DNA of 64,000 nt, taken from assembly GCA_029222685.1 (NCBI GenBank), contig JARHVB010000003.1:1-64000 (forward strand). Reading direction: 5' to 3'. Each line of letters opens with the position of its first letter. The stretch's first letter is position 1. Source of the stretch: Terripilifer ovatus. GTDB lineage: Bacteria > Pseudomonadota > Alphaproteobacteria > Rhizobiales > Beijerinckiaceae. The notes beneath the pieces are model-generated. The model made no database searches, was not told the origin of the DNA, and saw nothing but the letters and a program-made list of their open reading frames with translations. The position numbers were made by a program, and so were the translations under genes. Of the stretch, positions 33,888 through 43,159 are shown in pieces.

Positions 33888-35051
33888 TTGACTGGGCGCC
33901 ATTTTCTGCAAATTCCCGGCCCTACCAACGTCCCCGACCGTGTGTTGCACGCGATTGCACGCCCGACAATCGATCATCGCGGGCCTGATTTTGCTGAATT
34001 GACCCACGGCGTGCTCGCCGGAATGAAAAAGCTTTGCGATTGTTCTGGCGACGTCTTCCTCTACCCGGCCTCCGGAACGGGGGCGTGGGAAGCAGCGCTC
34101 GTCAACACCACTTCGCCCGGCGATACGGTGCTCATGTATGAGACGGGGCATTTCGCCAAGCTGTGGGGTGAACTTGCCCAGAGCCTTGGTCTCGAAACCA
34201 GAATTCTTCCCGGGTCCTGGCGGAGCGGCGCCGACCCCGACGCCATTTCAGATGCCTTGAAACAAGATCCGGACCATCGGATTCGCGCCGTTTGCGTCGT
34301 CCACAACGAAACCTCGACCGGATGCGTCAGCCATATCGACGAAGTGCGCGCGGCAATGGACGCAGCCGGTCACCCCGCGCTCCTGCTGGTGGACACCATC
34401 TCGTCGCTTGGCTCCGTTCCCTATAGTCATGACCGCTTCGGCGCTGATGTGACGATCGGCTGCTCGCAAAAGGGGCTGATGCTGCCTCCCGGCCTGTCGT
34501 TCAACGCGGTCGGTCCGAAGGCCAAGGCCGCGGCGAAAGAAGTTCGGAGGGCGCGTTCCTACTGGTCGTGGCCTGCTATCGAGGCGGCCAACCGCTCGGG
34601 CGCCTTTCCCTACACGCCATCGACCAACCTGTTATTCGGCTTGCGTGAAGCGCTGGCCATTTTCGACGAAGAGGGCTTGCCGGCCATCCTGGCGCGGCAC
34701 GCGCGGCACGCGGCGGCGACGCGCGCCGCTGTCGCGGCGTGGGGGCTTGAGACGGTCTGCAACAGCTCAAGCCACCATTCGTCGTCGCTGACCGCCGTCA
34801 TGTTTCCGGAAGGACACTCTGCCGATGCGTTCCGCGCCGCCGTCCTGAAAACATTCAATATGTCGCTGGGAAATGGCCTTTCACGCCTCGCCGATCGCGT
34901 TTTCCGGATCGGACATCTTGGCGACTTCAACGACCTGATGCTCGCCGGCACTTTGTCCGGCGTGGAAATGGGATTGGCGCTGTGCCAGGCGCCGCATCGT
35001 GCAGGCGGCGTTCAGGCCGCCCTCGCGCATCTTCAAAAGAGCCTGATCTGA
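33888..35051 (+). CDS. Class V aminotransferase (serine-/alanine-glyoxylate aminotransferase family)
   Basis: The 387-residue PLP enzyme begins with IPGPTNVPDRVLHAIARPTIDHRGPDF, typical of alanine/serine-glyoxylate aminotransferases. It has SGTGAWEAA (62-70), Asp169 in LLVDTISSLGSVP and the PLP lysine Lys195 in GCSQKGLMLPPG. It transfers an amino group between an amino acid and a 2-oxo acid such as glyoxylate. Start is TTG 33888, with GGGGAG seven bases upstream; the ATG at 33881 is out of frame. It forms an operon with the FAD oxidoreductase gene 19 bp downstream. Confidence 0.9.
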   Translation: MTGRHFLQIPGPTNVPDRVLHAIARPTIDHRGPDFAELTHGVLAGMKKLCDCSGDVFLYPASGTGAWEAALVNTTSPGDTVLMYETGHFAKLWGELAQSLGLETRILPGSWRSGADPDAISDALKQDPDHRIRAVCVVHNETSTGCVSHIDEVRAAMDAAGHPALLLVDTISSLGSVPYSHDRFGADVTIGCSQKGLMLPPGLSFNAVGPKAKAAAKEVRRARSYWSWPAIEAANRSGAFPYTPSTNLLFGLREALAIFDEEGLPAILARHARHAAATRAAVAAWGLETVCNSSSHHSSSLTAVMFPEGHSADAFRAAVLKTFNMSLGNGLSRLADRVFRIGHLGDFNDLMLAGTLSGVEMGLALCQAPHRAGGVQAALAHLQKSLI

Positions 35052-35070
35052 ACGCGAGCGAGGCTACCGA

Positions 35071-36471
35071 ATGAGCACGTATACGTTAAAGCGCGAGATC
35101 CCCGTCGAGGATGAATTCGATCTCGTCGTCGCCGGCGGCGGTCCAGCCGGAACTGCCGCGGCCGTCTGTGCCGCACGCCTGGGCGCCAAGGTGCTCCTGC
35201 TGGAAGCAACCGGCTGCCTCGGCGGCATGGGCACGTCGGGCTTGGTGACCACGTTCGGACCGATTTCCGACGGCAAGCAGATGCTCGTCGGCGGCATCAT
35301 GAAACAGATCGTCTTGAGCCTGCAGCAGCGCGGCCAGCTCGGTCCGCACGTCGTGCCGGAATATCTCCATAGCCAGTTGAACCGATGGGTGCCATTCAAG
35401 CCGGAAGGCTTGAAGCGCCTGCTCGACGAACTGGTGCAGGACGCCGGCGTCGACGTGCGCTTCTTCACGCGTGTGATCGATGCTGAAGTGACGGGGACGA
35501 AGGTTGACGGTGTCGTCATCAGCAATGTGGAAGGCTATCGCTATATTCGCGCCAAGACCTATGTCGATGCGACCGGCGATGCCGCTTTGTCCGATCTCTG
35601 CGGCGCGGAATGCAAGGTCATCCTGCGCGACATCGACAGCGTGGCGCCCAGCACTTTGTGTTCGCTTTACTCCGGCGTGAACTGGGACGATCCGGCCTAT
35701 GGCGAGGATTGGCGCGGCATCGATGCGGTTAAAGCACGGTCGAAGAAGCTCCTCCTCAAGGCGATCGACGACGGCCACTTCACGCAACCGGACCGGTTCA
35801 TGCCCGGCATGAACAAAATCGGCAAGCAGGCCGCGCAGCTCAATGGCGGCCATGTCTTCAACCTGAACGGGCTTGACGTCAGGTCGCTGTCGGACGGCAT
35901 GATGTTCGCACGCAAGCTCGCGGTCGAGTACGAAACGTTTTTCCGCAAGTATGTGCCCGGTTGCGAAGACATCGAACTGCTGACAACCGCGCCGGTGATG
36001 GGCGTGCGGGACACGCGGCGCATCGTCGGAGAATTCGAACTGACGATCGAGGATTACACCGCAGGCCGGCAATTTCCCGATCAGGTGGCCGTCTACAACC
36101 GGCCGACCGATGTGCACCCGACCGATACATCCAAAGAAGAGTTCGAGCGGTTCAACCAGGATTTTGAGGGCAAGCACGGTCTGGGGTTCGGCCAGAGCCT
36201 CGGCATTCCCTATAGCATTCTGGTTCCGAAAGGCTGGACAAACCTCTGGGTCGCCGGCCGTTGTCATTCCAGCGACACCAAGGTGCATGGTTCGATCCGC
36301 GCGCAGTCGGCTGCCTATATGATGGGGCAAGCCGCCGGCACGGCCGCTGTGCAAAGCATCGCCACCGGACAGCCGGCTTATGACCTCGATACCGAAGATC
36401 TCGTGATCCGGTTGCGCGCGCAGGGCGCGAACCTGCCGCAATCGACGCTCAGCAAAACGATGACACGCTAA
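35071..36471 (+). CDS. FAD-dependent oxidoreductase (FAD_oxidored family)
   Basis: The 466-residue flavoprotein has an N-terminal dinucleotide site AGGGPAGTAAAVCAARLGAKVLLLEATGCLGGMGTSG (21-57) and a C-terminal segment WVAGRCHSSDTKVHGSIRAQSAAYMMGQAAGTAAV, which closes the FAD site. This layout is the FAD_oxidored (PF12831-like) family, whose members often oxidise or reduce small carboxylates. Few are characterised. It follows the aminotransferase gene by 19 bp and precedes a Bug-type binding protein gene, so it may process the same imported acid or amino acid. Confidence 0.85.
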   Translation: MSTYTLKREIPVEDEFDLVVAGGGPAGTAAAVCAARLGAKVLLLEATGCLGGMGTSGLVTTFGPISDGKQMLVGGIMKQIVLSLQQRGQLGPHVVPEYLHSQLNRWVPFKPEGLKRLLDELVQDAGVDVRFFTRVIDAEVTGTKVDGVVISNVEGYRYIRAKTYVDATGDAALSDLCGAECKVILRDIDSVAPSTLCSLYSGVNWDDPAYGEDWRGIDAVKARSKKLLLKAIDDGHFTQPDRFMPGMNKIGKQAAQLNGGHVFNLNGLDVRSLSDGMMFARKLAVEYETFFRKYVPGCEDIELLTTAPVMGVRDTRRIVGEFELTIEDYTAGRQFPDQVAVYNRPTDVHPTDTSKEEFERFNQDFEGKHGLGFGQSLGIPYSILVPKGWTNLWVAGRCHSSDTKVHGSIRAQSAAYMMGQAAGTAAVQSIATGQPAYDLDTEDLVIRLRAQGANLPQSTLSKTMTR

Positions 36472-36475
36472 TCAA

Positions 36476-36521
36476 AGCATTTTCAAGCGAAGTGGACACC
36501 GGTTCGCGTGAAGAAAATGCT
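36476..36521. repeat. Interrupted palindromic intergenic repeat (Rhizobiales type)
   Basis: AGCATTTTC (36476-36484) is mirrored by GAAAATGCT (36513-36521). The adjacent inner arms TTCAAGCGAA and TTCGCGTGAA pair with one mismatch. The wording between the arms (AAGTGGACACCGGTTCGCG) is familiar from dispersed intergenic repeats in Bradyrhizobium and relatives. It sits right after the FAD oxidoreductase stop and may terminate or stabilise that transcript. Confidence 0.6.
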
Positions 36522-36550
36522 CTCTTGAACCACAATGCGGGGAGGATCGC

Positions 36551-37591
36551 ATGCAACTCAGGAAATCGACGGCCGCCGCTTTTCTTGCCGCCGTAACACT
36601 GACGCCTGTTGCCAGTCATCGCGCCGGCGCCGCGGACTATTATGCCGGCAAGACGGTGACGATCCTCGTGGGAACGGACGAGACCGGCGGTTACAGCATT
36701 TATTCACGGGTTATTGCATCCTATCTTGGTCGCTATCTGCCGGGAACTCCGGCGGTCATCGTGCGCAATATGCCGGGCGCCGGCGGCAGCACGGCTGCGT
36801 CATATATGACGCAGCAGGCACCGCGCGACGGCACCATCATTGCAACGATACCTGCGAATGCGATGATGGATCGCCTGTTCGGCCGCAAGGTTCAGGTCGA
36901 CCCGACCCGTTTCGGTTTTATCGGAGGCGCCGAGCGGGGCTCACGTCTTTGCGTCACATCCGCACGGTCGGAGGTTAAGACCCTCGAGGATGCGATGACG
37001 CGAAAGGCGATCATCGGCACGACGGCGCAAGGCAGCCCGACCACCGATTATGCGAATGCCATCAAACGCGCGGCCGGCGCGAAGTTCGATGTCGTTTATG
37101 GTTACAGCGGACCGGGCGCGCTCTACTACGCCATGGAACGCGGCGAGATCGACGGCGTCTGCGGGATCGACTGGACGGCGCTGAAAGCGCAAAAGCCCGA
37201 AGCGGTGCGCGACAAGACAATGAACATTGTTGTCCAGTTCAACGAGAACCCGGATCCGGAACTCCAGGCCCTTGGCGTTCCGCAACCCTGGTCGTTCATC
37301 AAGGACGATCTCGACCGGCAGGCGGTCCTGCTGATGGTCAACTTCCAGCAAGCGTTCGGCAAGGCCTATATCGCGCCGCCGCAGACGCCGGAGGACCGTC
37401 TCTCGACGCTGCGCGCGGCATTTGCCGAGGTTTTGCAGGACAAGCAGTTTCTCGCCGATGCGCAGAAGCAGCAGCTTGATGTTCACATCGTGAAAGCCGG
37501 TGACGTCGAAGAAACCGTGCTGAAACTCTATCGCGCGCCTCAGCCGGTTGTGGAGCGACTTAAGGAACTTACGGGTGAGCAGCCAAAGTAG
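36551..37591 (+). CDS. Bug/TctC-family periplasmic binding protein
   Basis: This 346-residue protein has a signal peptide (cleavage near AGAA at about residue 28). The Bug/TctC fold follows: YYAGKTVTILVGTDETGGYSIYSR, VIVRNMPGAGGSTAASYMTQQAPRDGT with the ligand-contacting PGAGG loop, and a C-terminal helical region. Such proteins capture carboxylates for tripartite tricarboxylate (TctAB) transporters or act as sensors. No tctA or tctB is present in the window. GGGGAGG precedes the start. It is probably co-regulated with the aminotransferase and FAD oxidoreductase genes. Confidence 0.82.
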   Translation: MQLRKSTAAAFLAAVTLTPVASHRAGAADYYAGKTVTILVGTDETGGYSIYSRVIASYLGRYLPGTPAVIVRNMPGAGGSTAASYMTQQAPRDGTIIATIPANAMMDRLFGRKVQVDPTRFGFIGGAERGSRLCVTSARSEVKTLEDAMTRKAIIGTTAQGSPTTDYANAIKRAAGAKFDVVYGYSGPGALYYAMERGEIDGVCGIDWTALKAQKPEAVRDKTMNIVVQFNENPDPELQALGVPQPWSFIKDDLDRQAVLLMVNFQQAFGKAYIAPPQTPEDRLSTLRAAFAEVLQDKQFLADAQKQQLDVHIVKAGDVEETVLKLYRAPQPVVERLKELTGEQPK

Positions 37592-37615
37592 TCGAGTCAG
37601 CGGCCAATCAACAGC

Positions 37616-37745
37616 GTCATGCCCGCGCTTGTCGCGGGTTTCTACGCGGTGACACTGCGTTGCCATTCCAGAATGCGAAGAGTGTCTTTCCTGAAGTGCG
37701 ATAGCGCACCACGGCGTGGGTGCCCGCGACAAGCGCGGGCATGAC
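37616..37745. repeat. Pair of inverted copies of a 23-bp palindrome-rich repeat
   Basis: The 23 bases at 37616-37638 (GTCATGCCCGCGC then TTGTCGCGGG) are an exact inverted copy of 37723-37745, and the similarity continues imperfectly for a further eight bases inward. The unit is recognisable as a common dispersed repeat of Bradyrhizobium-like genomes. The 84 bp between the copies hold no gene that I can see. The pair fills most of the 226-bp gap between the convergent Bug and VOC genes and could form a long terminator-like stem. Confidence 0.75.
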
Positions 37746-37817
37746 GGCGAGGAGGTGGCAAGGCTGTCTCCTCGGCGTCGCGCTACGCGCCTCCCCACGA
37801 TGAGGGCTCCTGGACGA

Positions 37818-38432
37818 CTAACGCGGCATCGCGCCGGTCATTTCGGCGAGCCAGGCCTCATCGACGCCGGCGAGCGTCCGCAATTCTTCGGAAGCTTGCG
37901 CCTTGGTCTGGATGCAACCCTCGATGACATGCGGGTCGCCGCCATCTGCCGCCTGGCAGGCAAATTCCAGCCGGATGCCATTGGGATCCATGAAATAGAT
38001 CCCGTCCAGCCCCGGCAGTTGAACAAGCGGGCCGATGTAAGGAATGCCATGTTCGCGCAGGCGATTTTCGATGTCGCGAAATCGCTCTGGCGTGACGACG
38101 AAGGCGCAATGTTGCATGGCACCAATTGCATTGCGGTTGGCAGCGGGCTCCTTGCCCTTCGGAATTTCAAAGAACGCCAGAGTGCTGTCGTTGCCCATGT
38201 CGTAGAAATAATGACGCACGCGCTCGTAAGGGGGATTGCCACGATTGCCTGTGCCGGTGCCAAGCCCTGCCGGCACTTTCATGGCGTGAATAAGCGGCAT
38301 ACCCAGTACGCGTACGTAGAATTCAGTCGTCTTCTTGATATCGTCAGTGCACAGGGCGAGGTGATGAATGCCGCGCATAAACGGCGCATCGTCATGCTTG
38401 CGTTTGGTTTCAGCAGCTAAACGCGCTTCCAT
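37818..38432 (-). CDS. VOC-family (glyoxalase/extradiol-dioxygenase fold) protein
   Basis: The 204-residue protein has a VOC domain: MRGIHHLALCTDDIKKTTEFYVRVLGMPLIHAMKV (about 19-53), MQHCAFVVTPERFRDIENRLREHGIPYIGP and IYFMDPNGIRLEFACQ, with potential metal ligands His and Glu in those segments. VOC proteins include lyases, epimerases and ring-cleavage dioxygenases. ATG 38432 was chosen because GGGAGG lies six bases upstream. It is divergent from the first Liv-type importer, whose operon carries a second VOC gene. The two may act on related compounds. Confidence 0.83.
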   Translation of the reverse strand: MEARLAAETKRKHDDAPFMRGIHHLALCTDDIKKTTEFYVRVLGMPLIHAMKVPAGLGTGTGNRGNPPYERVRHYFYDMGNDSTLAFFEIPKGKEPAANRNAIGAMQHCAFVVTPERFRDIENRLREHGIPYIGPLVQLPGLDGIYFMDPNGIRLEFACQAADGGDPHVIEGCIQTKAQASEELRTLAGVDEAWLAEMTGAMPR

Positions 38433-38494
38433 TCTCGCCTCCCTCATCTGTTTGACATCGACTAACGGCGCCAGCATATTCCCTGACGGATGGG

Positions 38495-38523
38495 TTCTGT
38501 GCATTTGTCCGCGGAAATATAAT
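38495..38523 (+). promoter_or_regulatory. Candidate sigma-70 promoter of the first Liv-type operon
   Basis: TATAAT at 38518-38523 is a perfect -10 box, with TTCTGT (38495-38500) at a 17-base distance as a weak -35 box. It lies 42 bp upstream of the binding-protein start, inside the 133-bp divergent region with the VOC gene. Confidence 0.35.
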
Positions 38524-38565
38524 CGCGGCGGCGCACGGCGACAATACGGCTAGAGGGGGACGGCT

Positions 38566-39717
38566 ATGGCGCGCACGCGTTTTGCATCGGCACTGGCATT
38601 CGCAACCGGCTTTCTCCTCAGCGCGGCTGGCGCCTATGCCCAGGACGTCATCAAGATCGGCGTCATCACCGACCGGGTCGGCAGCGGCAAATTCTACGCG
38701 GAGCCGGTGACGCGCGGCATCGAACTTGGCGCCAAGATGATCAATGAAAAAGGCGGCGTGCTCGGCAAGAAGATCCAGTTGATCATCGAAGACGATCAGA
38801 ACAAGCCGGATGTCTCCGCCGCCAAGGCGCGCAAGCTTGTCGATGACGGCGTCATCGTCATCATGTCGAACACCGGTTCGCCGGCAACCCAGCAGGCGCA
38901 GACCGTTTCGCTGGAAACCAAGACGCCGCATCTGACGCCGGCCAATAGCGCCGACACGCTGACGACCCAATTGGATAATCCGTGGTTCTTCCAGACCGGA
39001 CCGCTCGCCTCGATCCAGCTCGCAACCCTGATGACCTATACGAAGTCGCGCGGCTTCAAGAAGGTGGCGATCGTTCGCGACAACAGTGCGCTGTCGCAAT
39101 CCTTCGCCGAATCCTTCCGCAAGGGGCTTGATGGCGTCGGCATCGAAACGGCGGTTGAGGAAGTCATCCCGCAAGGCACCACATCGGCCGTCGCCAATCT
39201 GCAGAAGGTGCGCGCGGCCAAGGTCGACGCCATCCTGCAGGCCGGCATTCTGGGGCCGGAGATGCTGCAGTTCTTTCGCGCCTATCAGCAGCTCGGCATG
39301 AAGGAACCAATCCTCGGCTCCTACAATCTCAGCATTCCCGCCTATCTGACAATGGCGAAGGACCTCATGGAAGGCGTTGTCTTTGTCGACGCCTATGACG
39401 AGACCAAGCCGGAGGCCAAGGCCTTCCGCGACATCTACGTCAAGGAATACAAGGAAGAGCCAAGCAGCCTGCCGGCCTATGGCTGGGACGGCATTCATCT
39501 CGTCGCGCAGGCGATCGAGAAGGCCGGTTCGCTCGACAAGGAGAAGGTTCGTGCCGCAATCGCTGCGACAACCGGCTTTTCCGGCGCCATCGGCGCCAAG
39601 GGATCGTCGTGGGGTTTCCGCAACGGCGGCCGCAGCGGGTTCGATCCGCAAGGCGCGGTCGTACGTCTGATCAAGAACAACCAGCACGGACCCGTCGTGC
39701 ATTCGGGACAGAAATAG
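38566..39717 (+). CDS. Branched-chain-amino-acid-type ABC transporter substrate-binding protein (LivK-like)
   Basis: The 383-residue protein has a signal peptide ending near GAYA (about residue 25). The Periplasmic-binding-6 pattern follows: IKIGVITDRVGSGKFYAEPVTRGIELGAKMINEKGGVLGKKIQLIIEDDQNKPDVSAAKARKLVDD. Such proteins bind branched amino acids, aromatic acids, amides or urea for a LivHMGF importer. GAGGGGG precedes the ATG. It opens a tight five-gene importer operon that continues to 43090, followed by a VOC gene and a hydrolase gene, so an aromatic or modified acid is more likely than leucine. Confidence 0.92.
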   Translation: MARTRFASALAFATGFLLSAAGAYAQDVIKIGVITDRVGSGKFYAEPVTRGIELGAKMINEKGGVLGKKIQLIIEDDQNKPDVSAAKARKLVDDGVIVIMSNTGSPATQQAQTVSLETKTPHLTPANSADTLTTQLDNPWFFQTGPLASIQLATLMTYTKSRGFKKVAIVRDNSALSQSFAESFRKGLDGVGIETAVEEVIPQGTTSAVANLQKVRAAKVDAILQAGILGPEMLQFFRAYQQLGMKEPILGSYNLSIPAYLTMAKDLMEGVVFVDAYDETKPEAKAFRDIYVKEYKEEPSSLPAYGWDGIHLVAQAIEKAGSLDKEKVRAAIAATTGFSGAIGAKGSSWGFRNGGRSGFDPQGAVVRLIKNNQHGPVVHSGQK

Positions 39718-39740
39718 CAACGCGTAACCGCCGCCAGATC

Positions 39741-40637
39741 ATGGATGATTTTCTGGAGCTGACGGTCAGCGCAATGGCCTCGGGCTGCATCTACGGCCTG
39801 ATGGCGCTGGCCTATCTCATCGTGTTGCGGCCGACATCGATCATCAATTTCGCCATCGGCGAATGGTCGGCTACCGGCGCCTTTGTCGGCGTCGGCATGT
39901 TGAGCACGCTGGCGTGGCCGCGGTTTGAAGGCCCTTACATCCTTGCGATCGTCGCGGTCGTCGTCGTGCTCGGCCTGCTCGGCTGGGCGGTGGAGCGGTT
40001 GACGGTGCGGCCGCTGATCCGGCGCGGAGCTGCGGTCACAAGCCCCATTCTCGCCTTGCTCGGCGTGCTGGTGATCTTCCGCGAAAGCCTGACCCTGATC
40101 TACGGGGCCGATCCGCTGCCGTCGCCGCCGCCCTTCGGTTTCAAGCGTATCGAAATCGGCGCCTTTGCCGGCGCCTCGCAGCAGTTCTTCATCATCGCCG
40201 TCACCTTGTCGCTGTTCGCGCTGGTCTGGCTGTTCTTCGAGCGCACTGTCTGGGGCCGCGCCTTCGAGGCCGTGGCGCTGAACCGCCGCGCGGCGGCGTT
40301 GATGGGGATCAATCTCGGCCGGGTGACGGCGCTGGCCTTCGCAGGTGGCGCGGCGGTCGCCGGTCTTGCCGGACTTCTCATGAGCCCGATGACATCGGCG
40401 CATTACATGATGGGTCTGCCGCTGGCGATCCAGGGCTTTACCGCATTGGTGATCGGCGGCGTCGGGCGGGTCGAGGGCGCCCTGCTCGGCGGACTGATCC
40501 TGGCGTTTGTCGAACAGCTTGGGGCGCGCTATCTGCCGATCCCGTCCGGATTGACCTTGGCGTTTCCCTTCGCACTCCTCATTCTGTTTCTGCTGTTGCG
40601 GCCGACAGGGCTCATCGCACCGCGCGAGGCGCGTTGA
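39741..40637 (+). CDS. Branched-chain-type ABC permease (LivH-like)
   Basis: The 298-residue membrane protein begins MDDFLELTVSAMASGCIYGLMALAYLIVLRPTSIINFAIGEWSATGAFVG, the standard LivH N-terminus. It contains the docking loop GRAFEAVALNRRAAALMGINLGRVTALAFAGGAAVAGLAG. The frame is open upstream, but ATG 39741 fits the family start. It pairs with the LivM-like protein that follows, whose ATG overlaps this stop by one base. Confidence 0.92.
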   Translation: MDDFLELTVSAMASGCIYGLMALAYLIVLRPTSIINFAIGEWSATGAFVGVGMLSTLAWPRFEGPYILAIVAVVVVLGLLGWAVERLTVRPLIRRGAAVTSPILALLGVLVIFRESLTLIYGADPLPSPPPFGFKRIEIGAFAGASQQFFIIAVTLSLFALVWLFFERTVWGRAFEAVALNRRAAALMGINLGRVTALAFAGGAAVAGLAGLLMSPMTSAHYMMGLPLAIQGFTALVIGGVGRVEGALLGGLILAFVEQLGARYLPIPSGLTLAFPFALLILFLLLRPTGLIAPREAR

Positions 40638-41575
40638 TGCGGGCGCTGCTCTGGCTTGCCAGCATCATCGCCGCCTCGCTGCTGGCCTTCATGCTCGGCG
40701 GCTATGCCACCGACGTCTACCGCAAGATGCTGGTGTGGATTGCGCTGGCGCTGAGCTACAATTTTCTGTTCGGCGTCGCCGGCCAGATCGCGTTTTCGCA
40801 ATTCGCCTTTGCCGGCGTCGGCGCCTATGGCGTCGTCATCCTGGCGCACAAGCTCGGCCTGCCGTTCGGCGTGGCGCTGGCCGGCGCCATCGCGCTCTGC
40901 TCCCTGCTCGCCTTCATCGTCGCCGTACCATCGACACGCCTTGAAGGATTCTATCTCGCCCTGGCGACGCTGGCCTTCGCGCAATTGTTCCTGGTCGTCG
41001 TCAACGAAGGCGGCGATCTGACTGGCGGAACCGGCGGGATCGCGGGATACAGATTGCCCGACGTGTTCGGCTATACCTTGCGCGGGCCGTGGTACACGGT
41101 GGTGCTGGTGCTGCTTGTCGCCCTGACCTTGCACATTCTGCTGCGGCTCGAGCGTTCGTCCTTCGGCCGCGCCTGCCGCGCCATCAAGGACAATCCGGCC
41201 GTCGCCGCAGCCATGGGCATCGACGTCCGCCGCACCAAGGTGATTACGTTCACCCTGACCAGCACATTGGCAGGGCTTGCCGGCGCTGCCTATGCCTATG
41301 TCGACAATGTCATCAACCCGCCGGTGTTCGGTCTCGATAATATTTTCCTGCTGCTGTTCATGATCATCGTCGGCGGCATGGGGCGGCCTGCCGGCGCCAT
41401 GCTTGGCGCGGTGCTGCTCTATCTGGCGCCTTTCGTGCTCGAACCGATTGTCGGCCATGCCTATCTGGTGCTCTTCGGCGTTCTGGTCGTGCTTGCCATC
41501 CTGTTCCAGCCCAAGGGGCTCATCGGCCTGATCGACCGGCTTGTCGATCGCCTTGGGCCGGAGCAGCGCGCATGA
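40637..41575 (+). CDS. Branched-chain-type ABC permease (LivM-like)
   Basis: The 312-residue membrane protein has the LivM pattern: ALSYNFLFGVAGQIAFSQFAFAGVGAYGVVIL, GGTGGIAGYRLPD, the docking loop RACRAIKDNPAVAAAMGIDVRRTKVITFTLTSTLAGLAGAAYAY and IVGGMGRPAGAMLGAVLL. ATG 40637 shares its A with the TGA of livH, and its own stop overlaps the ATPase start by four bases. It forms the pore with the LivH-like protein. Confidence 0.92.
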   Translation: MRALLWLASIIAASLLAFMLGGYATDVYRKMLVWIALALSYNFLFGVAGQIAFSQFAFAGVGAYGVVILAHKLGLPFGVALAGAIALCSLLAFIVAVPSTRLEGFYLALATLAFAQLFLVVVNEGGDLTGGTGGIAGYRLPDVFGYTLRGPWYTVVLVLLVALTLHILLRLERSSFGRACRAIKDNPAVAAAMGIDVRRTKVITFTLTSTLAGLAGAAYAYVDNVINPPVFGLDNIFLLLFMIIVGGMGRPAGAMLGAVLLYLAPFVLEPIVGHAYLVLFGVLVVLAILFQPKGLIGLIDRLVDRLGPEQRA

Positions 41576-42364
41576 CGACCGCACCGCTGATCAAAGTCGA
41601 GGGCTTGACGAAACGCTTCGGTGGATTGGTCGCTGTCGAGGATCTGAGTTTCGACGTCGAGTCAGGGGAAATTCTCGCGCTCATCGGCCCCAACGGCGCC
41701 GGCAAGACGACGACGTTCAACCTGATTGCCGGCGTGCTGGTACCGAGCGCCGGCCACATCGCTCTGGACGGCCAGCGCATCGACGGCATGCCGGTGCACA
41801 GAATCGCCGGCCTCGGAATGATGCGGACGTTTCAGCACAACATGCCGTTCGCCGGCATGTCGCTGACCGCCAACGTCTTGATCGGCAGCCATCGCAAGCT
41901 GCGCGCCTCGGTGCTCGATATTCTCGCCGGACGAAGTTTCGTCCGCGACGAGGAAACGCAGGCGCGCCAGCGCGCGGGCGAACTCATCGACTTCGTCGGT
42001 CTCAACGCCTATCGCGGTGCGGATGTCACGACGCTCTCGTTCGGCGAAGGCCGGCTGCTGGAAATCGCCCGCGCCCTGGCGGGTTCGCCGCGGGTGATCC
42101 TGCTCGACGAGCCGGCCGCCGGCCTGACCACTGCTGAGATCAGCCGGCTGAGCGCAATGATCCGCAGGATCGCGGCGGACGGCGTCTCGGTGCTGCTGGT
42201 CGAACACGACATGCATTTCCTGCTGCCGCTGGCGCATCGCGTGGTCGTCCTGAACTTCGGCCGCAAGATCGCCGAAGGCGGTTCGCGCGATATCGTTCGC
42301 GACCCCGCCGTCAAGGAAGCCTATCTCGGCGAGGCGGCCGGCGCGTTGCGGGAGGGCGCGCCCG

Positions 42365-42372
<8 letters not shown>
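41572..42372 (+). CDS. Branched-chain-type ABC ATPase (LivG-like)
   Basis: The 266-residue ATPase has Walker A GPNGAGKTTTFNLIAG (about 40-55), the LivG-specific region GLGMMRTFQHNMPFAGMSLTANVLIG, signature LSFGEGRLLEIARAL and Walker B VILLDEPAAGL. The signature reads LSFGE rather than the usual LSxGQ/GE, still within family range. It overlaps the permease gene upstream by four bases and the LivF-like gene downstream by eight. Confidence 0.92.
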
Positions 42373-43090
<718 letters not shown>

Positions 43091-43159
43091 TTCGATATTT
43101 TCACGGCTGGCGTCCCACGCCTCGCGGGGATAAACTGCGTGTAACCCCTGGAGGACGTC

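Noticed and set aside
35086..36441. 451-codon frame opposite the FAD oxidoreductase gene
   Set aside because: The opposite strand encodes a clear FAD protein. The antisense translation is His/Arg/Asp-rich and shows no motif.
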